The notes under the pieces: model-generated
The model's input: the letters and a program-made list of their open reading frames with translations, nothing else
The model's database searches: none
What the model was told of the DNA's origin: nothing
Origin: Myotis daubentonii
Lineage: Eukaryota; Chordata; Mammalia; Chiroptera; Vespertilionidae
DNA length: 64,000 bases
Direction of reading: 5' to 3'
NCBI RefSeq assembly: GCF_963259705.1
Contig: NC_081849.1
Span: 58,066,093 to 58,130,092 of the forward strand
In this document: positions 1-9,875 of the stretch, in pieces
How the letters are laid out: every line of letters begins with the position of its first letter
Numbering within the stretch: the first letter of the stretch is position 1
Program-made: the position numbers and the translations under genes

Positions 1-1445
1 CCTTTGAAAAAACTCTGCTAGGGAAAAGTAACAACCACCACCCCACCACGCTCATCAAGCGCGTCCTCTCACACATCACTACTTGAGGTAGCGAATGTGC
101 TCTGGGGAATATGAACTCAAAGAGCAGAGCAATGCGGCATCTTAGAAGTGCAAACACTAGAAGGAAAATCCTGCATAGTGCATACTAAAGTAGAATTAGT
201 AGAGCAAAACCAAGATTTGAAACTAAGCATATGAAATACCTTTAAAGAGAGAAGACTGAAAGCAAGAAATGGGAAAGGAGTGAGGGGCAAGGTGGGGGGG
301 GGTGTCATTTTTTTTTTAAGTGGAGCTGCTACTTTGAAAAAAAATAATTTAATAGATTGATTAACTATCATGATAGATACAGTTGCAGAACTAGAAGATT
401 AAGTGGTGGAATTTGCCAGAAGGTGGTGCAGTATATTCCCCAAAGTATTGCTTAACCCATTTTAAACAACCCTCTCTCCGTTACTATCCCAATACAAGCC
501 TCTCTTTTCAGAAAACCATTTCTTCCCCTTATTCAAGTCATAATTGAAATACCTTCACCTCCATTCACATTACTGAACTGTAAATATAACATACTAGGAC
601 CCAGTATCTATACTCAGATTACTTCACAGTTCTATCTAAGAACTTGGGTTGCTGGTGGATACCTGGCTATGTTTGTGTAAACAAAGTGTTAATCCTGGTG
701 ACTATGTCCAACCCAAGATGGTTTGGCCTCAGACATTTTCATTTCCAGGAATTAAAATTGCCAGTGATCAACACCTCTATCTTGTCCCACCCCACAAAAG
801 ATGGCAAATATATTGCTAGATGGACCAAAAAATTTAAATCCCTTTTCATCAGGTACCTTACTTAGCATGTGGAGTAAGACTTGACATGTTCAAGGAAATA
901 TTTATGCTGGTATTCAAGGATCTTCCCCTCAAAAATGAAACAAAATGAACATCTTTAAGAATTTGCAATATATTTTTTTATATCAAGTACATGAATAGAT
1001 TTAAACATACTAAACTCCACCTATTCTTTTGGTCTGGAGGAAAACAATTTGGACTGGGACTACCTCCAAGCTCTACACATAGCCTCAATACTAGTTTGGG
1101 ATGCCATAACCGGCAGAGTCCCCCTCCCCACCACCTATTACTACATGTATTATAAATAGTCACTATTTGAATTACAAAATGCTTTTCCTGAGACCTCAGA
1201 ATTTGAAATTATGCCTCCAAAATTTTAGATTCAGATAAGACATATAACATGAATTCCCAGATCAAAAGTGGGACATTCATTTCATGCACAGGACAAAAGT
1301 TTATTAAACATCTACATGGGCCAGACATATTTTTAAATTACAGTAAAGAAAAATCCCCATATTCATGAAAATAATTTGTTACTTGAAAGTTAGATTTCAG
1401 AGAAAGAAAATCATTTACGTTAGTTGTCTTTAAAATCCCAAATAT
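1..1445. other. AT-rich unique DNA, nothing recognised
   Basis: I see no gene, RNA or repeat family here that I can name. The open frames are short, start at arbitrary ATGs and lack coding character. A run of about nine or ten G near 294-303, followed by a T run, is the only low-complexity feature. Old diverged repeats could be missed by eye. Confidence 0.5.
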
Positions 1446-1689
1446 TCTACATAATAAAAACCTAATATGCAAATCAACCAAACTGCAGAACAACCAGTCA
1501 CTATGACACGCACTGACCACCAGGGGGCACACACTCAACGAAGGAGCTGCCCACAGGCCCCAGGCCAGCCAAGTCAGGTGCCGGGGGGGGGCCCCCAATC
1601 GTCCCTCTGGTTGCCCCACAGATCAGCCCTGATTGCTGGCCAGGCCTGGGACCCTACCCATGTACAAATTTCATGCACCGAGCCTCTAG
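1446..1689 (+). mobile_element. HeliBat-type non-autonomous Helitron, copy 1
   Basis: The element starts with TC followed by the ACATAATAAAAACCTAATATG-like 5' end seen in the other copies. It ends with a GC-rich segment, CATGCACCGAGCCT and a terminal CTAG followed by T, the classic Helitron 3' boundary. About 244 bp and no coding capacity; open frames inside it are incidental. It shares most of its length with the copy at 1916-2181, including a CCACCAGGGGGCA motif at 1517-1530 that matches the CTCF core. A run of nine G lies near 1580. The 5' flanking base is T rather than the expected A, so the start may be off by one or mutated. Confidence 0.85.
1517..1530 (+). promoter_or_regulatory. CTCF-like motif in Helitron copy 1
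   Basis: CCACCAGGGGGCAC matches the core of the CTCF consensus (CCACNAGGGGGCRS) at every informative position. The preceding TGA resembles the TGG upstream of the consensus core. It sits inside the Helitron body, so it arrived with the transposon. Motif match only; occupancy is not shown. Confidence 0.5.
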
Positions 1690-1915
1690 TAATATATGAC
1701 AGCATTGGCTTTCAATGTATTGATTTTAGTATTCTACGATCCACAGATAATGATAGTACCTTAAACATAGAAATGTTTTCCTCCAGAAGAAACCTGAAAT
1801 GTATTTAAAAAGTACTGAAATACATGTCTTGTGTAAGCAATTAATAAGAAATGTGAATCTGACTCAGATTTAATGCTGTCCTCTGCTTCTTTTTACTGTA
1901 AAATATATTTTTAAA

Positions 1916-2181
1916 TCTTATAATAATAAAAGCCTAATATGCAAATCAACCAAATGGCAGAAGGACTGGTGGAACGATGGGTCACTATGATGTGCATTGA
2001 CCACCAGGGGGCAGACACTCAATGCAGGAGCTGCCCCCAGCCCACAAGCCCCAGGCCAGCCAAGGCGGGTGCCCGTAGGGGCCCCCCAATTGCCCCACCA
2101 GTCACCCCACAGGTTGGCCCTGATCACCAGCCAGGCCTAGAGACCCTATCCATGCACAAATTTCATGCATCTGGCCTCTAG
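1916..2181 (+). mobile_element. HeliBat-type non-autonomous Helitron, copy 2
   Basis: Begins with TCTTATAATAATAAAAGCC directly after A and ends with GGCCTCTAG directly before T, so insertion was at an A|T dinucleotide as expected for Helitrons, with no target duplication. It is 266 bp and shares body and orientation with copy 1, which ends 226 bp upstream. The same CTCF-like core lies at 2001-2014. No protein is encoded; such copies need the Rep/helicase of an autonomous relative. Confidence 0.9.
2001..2014 (+). promoter_or_regulatory. CTCF-like motif in Helitron copy 2
   Basis: CCACCAGGGGGCAG matches the CTCF core consensus and has the same orientation as the motif at 1517-1530, 484 bp upstream. 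Sequence match only. Confidence 0.5.
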
Positions 2182-2640
2182 TCTGTATATAAAATACTGC
2201 TTTTGCTATATACGGGTAAGTGGGTGGAAGAAACCACTGGTCATAGGATGTCCCTAACAATAAGCCATAAAATATGTATATACTGCATTTATGTGATTTG
2301 TACAATTATGGAAAGAAAAGAAACAGAGAATAAGGATTTAATTAGCTTGTGGGTTGAGTAACATCCAAAGACTAATACCTCTTCTTGCACAAAGAGATGA
2401 CTTTCTGATGGCATCATCCATTACAACATTCAGGATATAAAGAGAGGACACTGCAGAGTCATTAGCTATGCCCTATAAAGTAGAGAGACAAGTGTCTGCT
2501 TTATTAGCTCATCATGGAGTTTTGGCCTGTATTAAAGATGTTTGAAACCTGCTATTTAAGGCATTTACCATTACACACTTGGCCTCAAACCTCCTCAGTT
2601 GGCTTAAAATCTGATTTTTTTTTTTCTTTCTGGTAACAAA
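2182..2640. other. AT-rich spacer, nothing recognised
   Basis: Unique-looking AT-rich DNA with a short T run near 2615-2625. No feature supported. Confidence 0.4.
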
Positions 2641-4110
2641 AACATTAAATAAGAAATGAAAAAGTGAACAAAGTTCATAAAAGGGAAAAATTTGGATGCG
2701 GCATTAGAGCTTTCCTAGACTATATTTATATAACATGAAAATGACAGAAGAAGAAATAAATAAAGAGAAACAAAAAGCCATGTTTAATAGTGGCAATATA
2801 ATCTCCCTCTACAGTTACCTGGCTCCACCACTTGAATGAATTATAAAACAAACCTCCCAAGAAGGAATACAACAAACCTGCCCTGAAGCAATACACTTAC
2901 AATCAGGACCCAAAGCGTTCATTCAATCAAGGATCATGATTCCAAAGTCCAAAATCCCAATACATACAAGGAAGTGGGGCAGCATGAATGAGAGTTATCG
3001 GAAACAATAGATACCAGATTTAGATATGCACAAATTTCAGATACTAGAATTCTCTGACACCAAATACAAGGTAAACATTTTATATGTCTATAGAAATCCT
3101 GTATAAACAAGAAAAGAATAGCCCTGGCCTGTATGGCTCAGTTGTTTGAGCATTGTCCCATGGCTGTGAGGTCTCTGGTTGAATTCCTGGTCAGGGAACA
3201 TGCCCAGGGTTTCAGGCTCAATCCCCAGTAGGGGGTATGCAGGAGGCAGCCAATCCATATTACTCTCTCACATCGATGTTTCTCACTCTCCTTCTTCCTT
3301 CCTCTCTCTCTGAAATCAGTAATAAAGACATATTTTTTAAAGAAAAGAATAACCAGGGAGTTCTGAAAAAAATAAATCAAATTTCTAGATATAAAAAATA
3401 CATATTTGGATACAAAAACTCAATATATAGGTTAGACAACAACTTAGAAATGGAAGATGTGAACACATTTAAAATAATAGAAAAATCTAAAGAAAGTGTT
3501 CAGAATATAAATGAGATAGAAAATATGGTAAAGAGTTAAAGAACATGAAGGGATAAAATGAGAAGGCCTAGTATCTATGCATATCAGAGTTCCAGTAATA
3601 CAAAAAAGATTGAATAGGGTGGAAGTTAGTATTAAAGAAAGTGATGTCTGACAATTGTACAGAATTGTTGAGAGTTTTAGAATTAGGAACCCCAGTGAAT
3701 CTCAAGCAAGATACATAATAATATGGCAGAACATTGAAGCAAAGAAAAAAAGCTTAAACATAGCCTGGGATGGAATAATATTCACCAATGAAAATAGCGA
3801 ACATGCTACAAAATGAATGAGTGTAAAAAATTATGCTGAGTCAAAGAAACCAAATGTAAAAGGTTATACAATATATAACTCCATTTATATAAAATGTTCA
3901 AAAGGAAAATTTATGGAGATAAAAGGAAGATCAGTTGTGGGCTGGAGATGGGAGCAGAAATTAACTGAAAATGGTCAAGGGGAAACTTTTGGGATTGCTA
4001 GAAAAGTTCTAAAACAAGTTGTGGTGGTGGATGTACAATTCTATAGATTTACTAAAATCATTAGATTGTGCCCTTCAAAAAAAGATAATGTGGGAGAATA
4101 GAATAAAATA
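2640..4110 (+). mobile_element. HAL1-like (half LINE-1) element, decayed, split by a Ves SINE
   Basis: From about 2640 the text resembles the 5' part of HAL1/LINE-1. From 3361 to 3760 it follows the ORF1-like coiled-coil and RNA-binding region (a 'gagatagaaaatatg' stretch, then 'agagttccagtaa', then 'ccagtgaatctcaagcaag'). At 3770-4110 it passes directly to a LINE-1-type 3' end ('agtcaaagaaaccaaatgtaaaagg', then a poorly conserved tail). No ORF2 lies between, which is the HAL1 layout; a LINE-1 with an internal deletion is the alternative. Many stops and indels make it inactive. The open frames at 3237-3539 and 3817-4101 are remnants or chance. Confidence 0.6.
3121..3339 (+). mobile_element. 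Ves SINE inserted in the HAL1-like element
   Basis: A tRNA-related head (GCCCTGGCCTGTATGGCTCAG, then a degenerate B box) is followed by the Ves body (CAATCCCCAGTAGGGGG, GCAGGAGGCAGCCAAT), a CT-rich segment and a short A-rich tail. A perfect 12-bp target duplication, AAGAAAAGAATA, lies at 3109-3120 and 3340-3351, so the boundaries are firm. It inserted after the host HAL1-like element, splitting it. Confidence 0.93.
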
Positions 4111-4214
4111 TATCAGGCAAACATGAGGCCCCCAAAAGGGGTGGATTAACTAAATTAATGTAAGGTAAAACAGAATTAAACATAAAATATTACTAGAAAT
4201 AAGTCTAGTCATAA

Positions 4215-4494
4215 TCTATACTAATGAAAGGGTAATATCAGGCCACGGGTGGGGGGGGGGGCAGTTGGGGGCAATCAGGCCAATAGGCAGAGTGGTTAGA
4301 GGCAATCAGGCAGGCAGGCAGGTGAGCGGTTAGGAGCCAGCAGTCCCGGATTGCGAAAGGGATGTCCGACTGCGGTTTAGGCCCGATCCCTAAACCGGCA
4401 GTCGGACATCCCCTGAAGGGTCCCAGATTGGAGAGGGTGCAGGCTGGGCTGAGGGACAACCCCCGTGCACAAATATCGTGCACTGGGCCACTAG
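4215..4494 (+). mobile_element. HeliBat-type Helitron with large internal palindrome
   Basis: Starts TCTATACTAATGAAAGGG after A and ends GGGCCACTAG before T; 280 bp, inserted at A|T. It carries an 11-G run near 4252, repeated GGCAATCAGGC-like units, and an inverted repeat whose arms (about 4359-4381 and 4388-4412) share the GGATGTCCGACTGC / GCAGTCGGACATCC core around a 6-7 nt loop. A shorter relative of the right arm recurs in the Helitron 3' fragment near 22120-22145. Non-coding; the minus-strand frame at 4238-4483 is incidental. Confidence 0.88.
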
Positions 4495-4499
4495 TATAA

Positions 4500-5430
4500 T
4501 AATAAAAAGCTTAAATCAACAAGTAGATAAAAGTTCTAAACTTGTGGAAAACTAATAATATAGATCAAAATACATAAAGCAAGACTTTAGATAACTACAG
4601 AATGATAATAAATCCATCACCACAGTGGGAGATTTTTAAAATATTCTCAGTAATTAATAGATAAAAATATCAATAAGGCTATAGTTTGGGTGGCGTATTT
4701 ACTTACATGAATAAAAATCAAATAAAAAACAAAGATAAAAGTTGTATTTTTTAATGAAAAAATACTAATAGAAAACACTGATAAGATTAAGAAAATAAAG
4801 GAAAATTCATAAACAGTAATAAAATGGGGGCAAAATGACAGAGATTAAAGGTTATTAAGAGAATATTTGGAATGACCTTATATTACTAAAATTGAAAACT
4901 TAGCTAAAATGAATAATTTTTTAAAAAAATAACAAAATCCACTCAAAGAGAAATATTCAAAATACAGAAACACTAAAGTATATAACATTGTTCAATGGTT
5001 TTCAATCATCACATATGGAAAACACCAAGATTAAATGACATGACAGGCAAGGACTACTAATCAATGTAATGTTTATCTATGCCAATCCTAAAAACACTGA
5101 TCAAGAAAACAGAAAAACAAAAAACACTCCTAAGCTTATTTGCTGCAACTAGTAAAAATTTGAGACCAAAACCAGAGGTCTTTAAGTGAAAGGAAAATTA
5201 GAAGTCAAGCTCACTCTTGAACATATTACACCTAAATAAAATACTAGCAATGAATATAAGAAGCTAAAGATCATGACCAATTTGGGTTGAAACAGAAGGT
5301 TAGCAGTCTATAAGATCAATGATTCAACACATTAACAGGCTAGAGGAGAGAAATCACATAATCATTCCAATAGGTGCAGAAAGGTATTAGATGAAATTTA
5401 GTACCATCCATGATTTTGTAAAAATTATAA
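4500..5430 (+). mobile_element. Highly decayed LINE-1 ORF2 remnant
   Basis: Around 4570-4720 the text resembles the end of the LINE-1 endonuclease region ('gactttagataactac ... caataagg'). From about 5150 to 5420 it follows the reverse transcriptase region, with recognisable 'ataaaatactagcaa', 'catgaccaatttgggtt' and 'cattccaataggtgcagaaa' steps. No open frame survives. Alignment is by memory and divergence is high, so the subfamily and ends are uncertain. It begins right after the Helitron at 4215-4494 and may be unrelated to the HAL1-like copy upstream. Confidence 0.5.
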
Positions 5431-6240
5431 GCACACTGGAAATAGAAAGGAACATGACAGTGTCTACAGAAGCTACTATGTCCAATATGGTGATAGATGT
5501 CAAATGTGAATGCATTTCTTTTGTACGAGTAGCCACAAGGCAAGTATGCCTGCTATAATCCCACAGAGCTGACAATAGCACAGTGCTTGTCTTAGCCAAG
5601 CAGGGTTTCTACACAGACACAATTAGGCAATGGACAGAGAATGTGGTGGGGTTCAAGATCTCAGCGTTACTGTACTCTCTCAGAGATGCAAGGAGCAACT
5701 GATACATTTTCTGGTGACGTGCAAATACCACTAATATCTCAAGAAGAGCTGAGAACAAGATGCTCCAAGTAGCTCTGAACTTTGATGTTTATTGGGCAAT
5801 ATTGGGCAATGCAAGATTTCTGATGAGATAATAGTTTGAACTCTTTGGAATGAGACTAGCTTCATTCTCTGAAAACAGTGATAACCATCTATGTTTTCTC
5901 AGAACACTGAGAAAAAAGTCTGTGTGTGGTCAACGTTTTCTCATCCTTTAAGGAAAAACGGCATAAACAAAACTCATTGAAATGTTGTACCTCCCGTTTA
6001 ACTACATCTTTAAAAAGGATATTGGAGGTCAAATGTAAACACAACTGGTTAAATCTAAAACAGCCAAGGAAACAGTTATTCTGATATTTTACTATATTCC
6101 CTTGCCTGCCCAGCCCCAGAAATGAAGGAAGGGAGGGAGGGAAAGAGGAAGGACAGAGGGTGAGAAGAAAAGAAAATGGAAGGATTAATTCAATAAGCTA
6201 AGCATAAAAACAAACAACCCTTTACAAGGTATGGTATTCC
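5431..6240. other. No recognisable feature
   Basis: Mixed-composition DNA containing a short 10-bp tandem repeat (ATTGGGCAAT twice near 5800-5820) and a GGAAGGGAGGGAGGGAAAGAGGAAGG purine tract near 6128-6155. No gene or repeat family recognised. Confidence 0.4.
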
Positions 6241-6249
6241 AGTTGCTGG

Positions 6250-6390
6250 TGAATGTATCATATTCTGTTTCATTCAATAAACATATATTGAGCAACTATG
6301 ATACCTTAGTCATAGTGCTGGGCACTGCGTATAGAGATAAAAAGGCATGAACTCTTCTCTTAAGGGGTTTCAAGTTCAGTGGTAATTGGA
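6250..6390 (-). mobile_element. L2 3' end fragment
   Basis: Reads 'cattcaataaacatatattgagcaactatg ... tgctgggcactgcg ... aaaggcatgaactcttctctt' on the plus strand. This is the reverse complement of the L2 3' terminal region (the 'cctggcacatagtaggtgctcaataaat' end). Non-coding remnant. Confidence 0.65.
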
Positions 6391-7324
6391 AGCCTTTATG
6401 TGTACTTCCGGGCAGCTAGAAAGGTATTTCACAGGCATCTGAGCACAGGTCAAGAGAGATTTTGTAAAAAGGCTATGAAGACTATATGTACAAATTTTAC
6501 CATTGAATTTCCAGTCAATATTGATATGATAAACCTATGATTCCTAAGGGAAAGAAACATAAAGAAAAAACAACCCAACTACAGTACAAATTAATAATTT
6601 GACAAATTAATTTTTAAAATGACTAATTTGAAGTAGAAAAACAGACCTGTATTCCCTCAGTCTCTTGTGAATATATGATATGCTGTCACAGAAAAATGCC
6701 TTTTTTAAGAAGCTGGATGCCTTGTTTTGGGATTAACATTTCTTAAGCTCAGCTGCACATACTGGTGATTTGAACCTGCATTTAGCAATGCAGGTTCTGA
6801 ACAAAGAGATCGGTCATGCCTAAAAGGGTGATCAATGGCCAAGGAAATGATGAAGATATGTCCACACTAGATTTGCTACTGCACCTAACACAGAAAACTT
6901 TGGTTAGTTGGGGGACTTGCTTGTTCTCACCCTAAAATAGTAAAAGTAGCCAAAATGTACTAAGCATTTATTACAGCTGGGGCTCTATACCAAGCATTTG
7001 GTATGTATCTTTCATTTTAAACCGATGGTTTAGATTGGGTCTGACGAACGCCTGGATGTAAATTCTGATCAAACCCTTGTTCTTCCTGTCCATTGGCCAC
7101 AGCAAGGGCTAGACATGCAATCCGTTTAGTCCGAGAAAGATAGGGAAGAAGAAGAGCATCACAAACCTCTTCTTCTACCGTCTTCATCACCCCAACTCCC
7201 TGTGAGTGTCAGAGTGAAAGGCCCATAGATGCTACTGACCTTCTCCTGTCCCTCTCTGATGGATCTTGTGAGTCAAGCAAGAGCTAAAAAGTCCCTTCAG
7301 ATAACGATGAGACATTCTAAGAAG
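6391..7324. other. No recognisable feature
   Basis: Unique-looking DNA with no convincing gene, RNA or repeat. Confidence 0.4.
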
Positions 7325-7600
7325 GTTGACTTTACTAACAACAAAAAAGGCTTAAAGATGGGAATGTCACATCAGTGGGAGGATAAAATGAAAATTTGAG
7401 AACAGTGGTTAAAGCCTCAATGAAACACATTTTCTTTGATTCACCAATTTTCATGTTGACTTTACTAACAACAAAAAAAGGCTTAAAGATGGGAATGTCA
7501 CATCAGTGGGAGGATAAAATGAAATTTTTCTACAGAAAAATTTGAGAACAGTGGTTAAAGCCTCAATGAAACACATTTTCTTTGATTCACCAATTTTCAT
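7325..7600 (+). repeat. Direct tandem duplication, two units of 130 and 146 bp
   Basis: Unit 1 (7325-7454) and unit 2 (7455-7600) both begin GTTGACTTTACTAACAAC and both end CCAATTTTCAT. They are almost identical except that unit 2 holds about 16 extra bases (a TTTTTCTACAGAAAAA-type insert near 7525). In unit 1 this is missing between AAATTT microhomologies. There is also a one-base A-run difference. The unit repeats nowhere else in the window. Confidence 0.93.
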
Positions 7601-7825
7601 GTTTAAGTGTTTTCATTCTAGTTCAATCTGGCTCAACATTGACACACAGCTGGTCCTGCTGGAAATAAGTCTTCTAAAACTGGTTCACTAGAAATCAACC
7701 CCTGTATCCAGAGATTCCATCTAAATGTAATGCTTCAAAAATGCTTTTCACACATCAAGTATTTACCCCCAAGTTTCTACTCAAATCAGTTATACTACGC
7801 TATGACAATAATTTCCTCTGAGCAA

Positions 7826-8480
7826 CCAGGGTGTGGAAAAAAGGGAACCCTGTACACTATTAGTATGAATGCAAATAGGTACAGACACTGTGGAAAATAG
7901 TGTGGAGGTTCCTCAAAAAGTTAAAAACGGGACCACCATACAATCCAGCAATCCCACTTCTGGGTATATATCTAAAAGAAATCTACACTTTTGTGCCCGC
8001 AGCATTATTCATACTAGTCAAGACATGGAAGCAACCTTAATGTCCACTGATGAACAAATGAAAGAAAAGTGGTATTTATTACATACAATGTATATGTTTG
8101 TTCAGCCTTTAAGAAGAAGGAAATCCTGCCATTTGTGACAACCTGGATGAATCTGGGAGACCTTATGCTCAGTGAAATAAGCCAGACACAGAAGGACAAA
8201 TACTACATGACACTACTTACATATGAGGAATCTAAATAGATCCAGAAGCAGAGTAGAATGGTGGTTGCCAGAGGCTACAGGGAGGGAGAAATGGGGAAGT
8301 GTTAGTCAAAGGGTACAACTGTCCATTAGATAGATGAATAAATCCTAGAGATCTACTGTAATGCATTGTGCTTATTGTTATCAATACTGTATTATATACT
8401 TACAATATTGCTAGGAGGGTAGGTCTTAGGTTGGGTGTTATTATCACAAATTAATATAAATAAATAAAAATAAACAAGGC
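7826..8480 (+). mobile_element. LINE-1 3' end (ORF2 C-terminus and 3' UTR)
   Basis: Contains the LINE-1 ORF2 tail, with 'ggaggttcctcaaaaag', 'ccagcaatcccacttctggg' and 'tgtccactgatgaacaaatg'. The 3' UTR follows ('agtgaaataagccagacac', 'ggtggttgccagaggct') and an A-rich end at about 8460-8480. The reading frame is broken, so the 7869-8138 frame is a remnant. 5' truncation is typical for LINE-1. Confidence 0.85.
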
Positions 8481-9395
8481 AGGAGAAAAAATAAGATTCT
8501 TAGACAACATGACTAAACATTTTCTAGTGTTGCAGAGTTTACCTTTTTATACACAAAACTCTTCTGGATCACTGATTACAAAACACTGTTTTTACTTTTA
8601 ATCCATATAAAAGTGAATGTATTTTTTGCCCATGTGAATCCTATGCATATTTTAGAAACTGTAATTTTTTTAGAAAACATGTCAAAGACTATCATATCTA
8701 CTATATTTCTCTTGGACTGGAAAATCTTGAAGATTCCCAAATAATATTCTTAGGGTGGACTTGAGAATTACAGACTTCTTGAAGCTATTTTCTAACAAAG
8801 CATCTAGAAAACTTGCCAGGAGTACTTAGAGATGACTGAGTGATACAGGGAAGGGAGAACTGTGTCCCTGAGCCCAATGACCCAGGATGGAATGTTTTAT
8901 TTATGAGGGATATGTCTTCGGGTGTGTTTTTCAGCAGAGAGAAAGTGCAAAGTGGGATGAAGGAAGAAAGACCGAGGCTAAGAAGATTCAGTAGAAAGAA
9001 CAGATTTTTTTTCACAATACTGTTAAAAGTTAGGCCAAGTGATTCTCAGGGGAACCAATTAATTAGCCTGTTCATTCTTGATGAATTCAGCATGAAGATG
9101 AATAGAGAGGATGGTCACCCCATCTGCCAAGAGAGACAAAAATTTTTCCCTGCCAAGTTTGAAGAGTAGAATTAACCTCATTAAGCATTTCTAAAATACT
9201 GCTCCTATCTCATTCTGATTTTTCTTTCTGGCCTGGATAACATGACCTTCTTGACAGCCCATGTAGATTAGATAAAGCATTGGAAGGGAAGCTTAGTTTT
9301 GCTCACTCTAAAGAAAACAGACAATAGTGTGATGAAGGCCTAGGGAAGGTGGAGGAGGTCAATTGGGGGGCGGGGGGAAGAGGGGACATCTGTAA
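8481..9395. other. No recognisable feature
   Basis: Apart from a short G-rich patch at 9364-9385 I see nothing I can name. The open frames here overlap on both strands and have no supporting context. Confidence 0.4.
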
Positions 9396-9875
9396 TCCTA
9401 TCTAATAAAGAGGAAATATGTTAATCGACCTTCACTCTGTCACAAAGATGGCTGCACCCACAGCCAATAAGGAAGGAATATGCTAATTCACTGCCTCACC
9501 CTCAAAGATGGTGGCGCCCACAGCCAATAAGGAGGGAATATGCTAATTGATTGCCCCGCCCTCAAAGATGGCAGCACCCAGTCCCCTCAGTCCTGCTGGG
9601 GTGGCAGGCATGGGAAGGCCAGGCCTGCCCCCAGGGGCCCATGTGTCTGCTTCCGGAGTCCCCCAGTCCCCTCAGCCCCCCAGCTGCCCAGGGCCGGCCC
9701 AAGGCTCAGGTAACCAGGGCCGGCCGAGGCTTACACTGCCAGCAGTGGCAGCAGCAGAGGTGTGATGGGGCATCACCTCCCACCCCTGAGGGCTCCCAGA
9801 CTGTGAGAGGGGGTAGGCCAGGCTGAGGGACCCCCCCCCCTCCAGTGCATGAATTTTCATGCACTGGGCCTCTAG
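9396..9875 (+). mobile_element. HeliBat-type Helitron with a 60-bp tandem array
   Basis: Starts TCCTATCTAATAAAGAGG after A and ends GCACTGGGCCTCTAG before T; 480 bp, inserted at A|T. Its 5' third is three 60-bp tandem units (about 9421-9480, 9481-9540, 9541-9600). Each carries AAGATGG, and the first two carry CCAAT. The middle is GC-rich, with two CAGGGCCGGCC-like steps and a C run at 9830-9840, and the 3' end shares GAGAGGGGGTAGGCCAGGCTGAGGGA with other copies. No transposase is encoded; frames such as 9547-9765 and 9551-9826 are incidental. Confidence 0.9.
9445..9575 (+). promoter_or_regulatory. Three YY1-like motifs at 60-bp spacing with CCAAT boxes
   Basis: AAGATGG occurs at 9445, 9505 and 9565, each followed by C/T and a GC-rich stretch (the second reads AAGATGGTGGC). 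The YY1 consensus is AAGATGGCGGC. CCAAT occurs at 9464-9468 and 9524-9528 within the same units. The periodicity comes from the tandem repeat inside the Helitron. Motif content only; activity is unproven. Confidence 0.45.
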
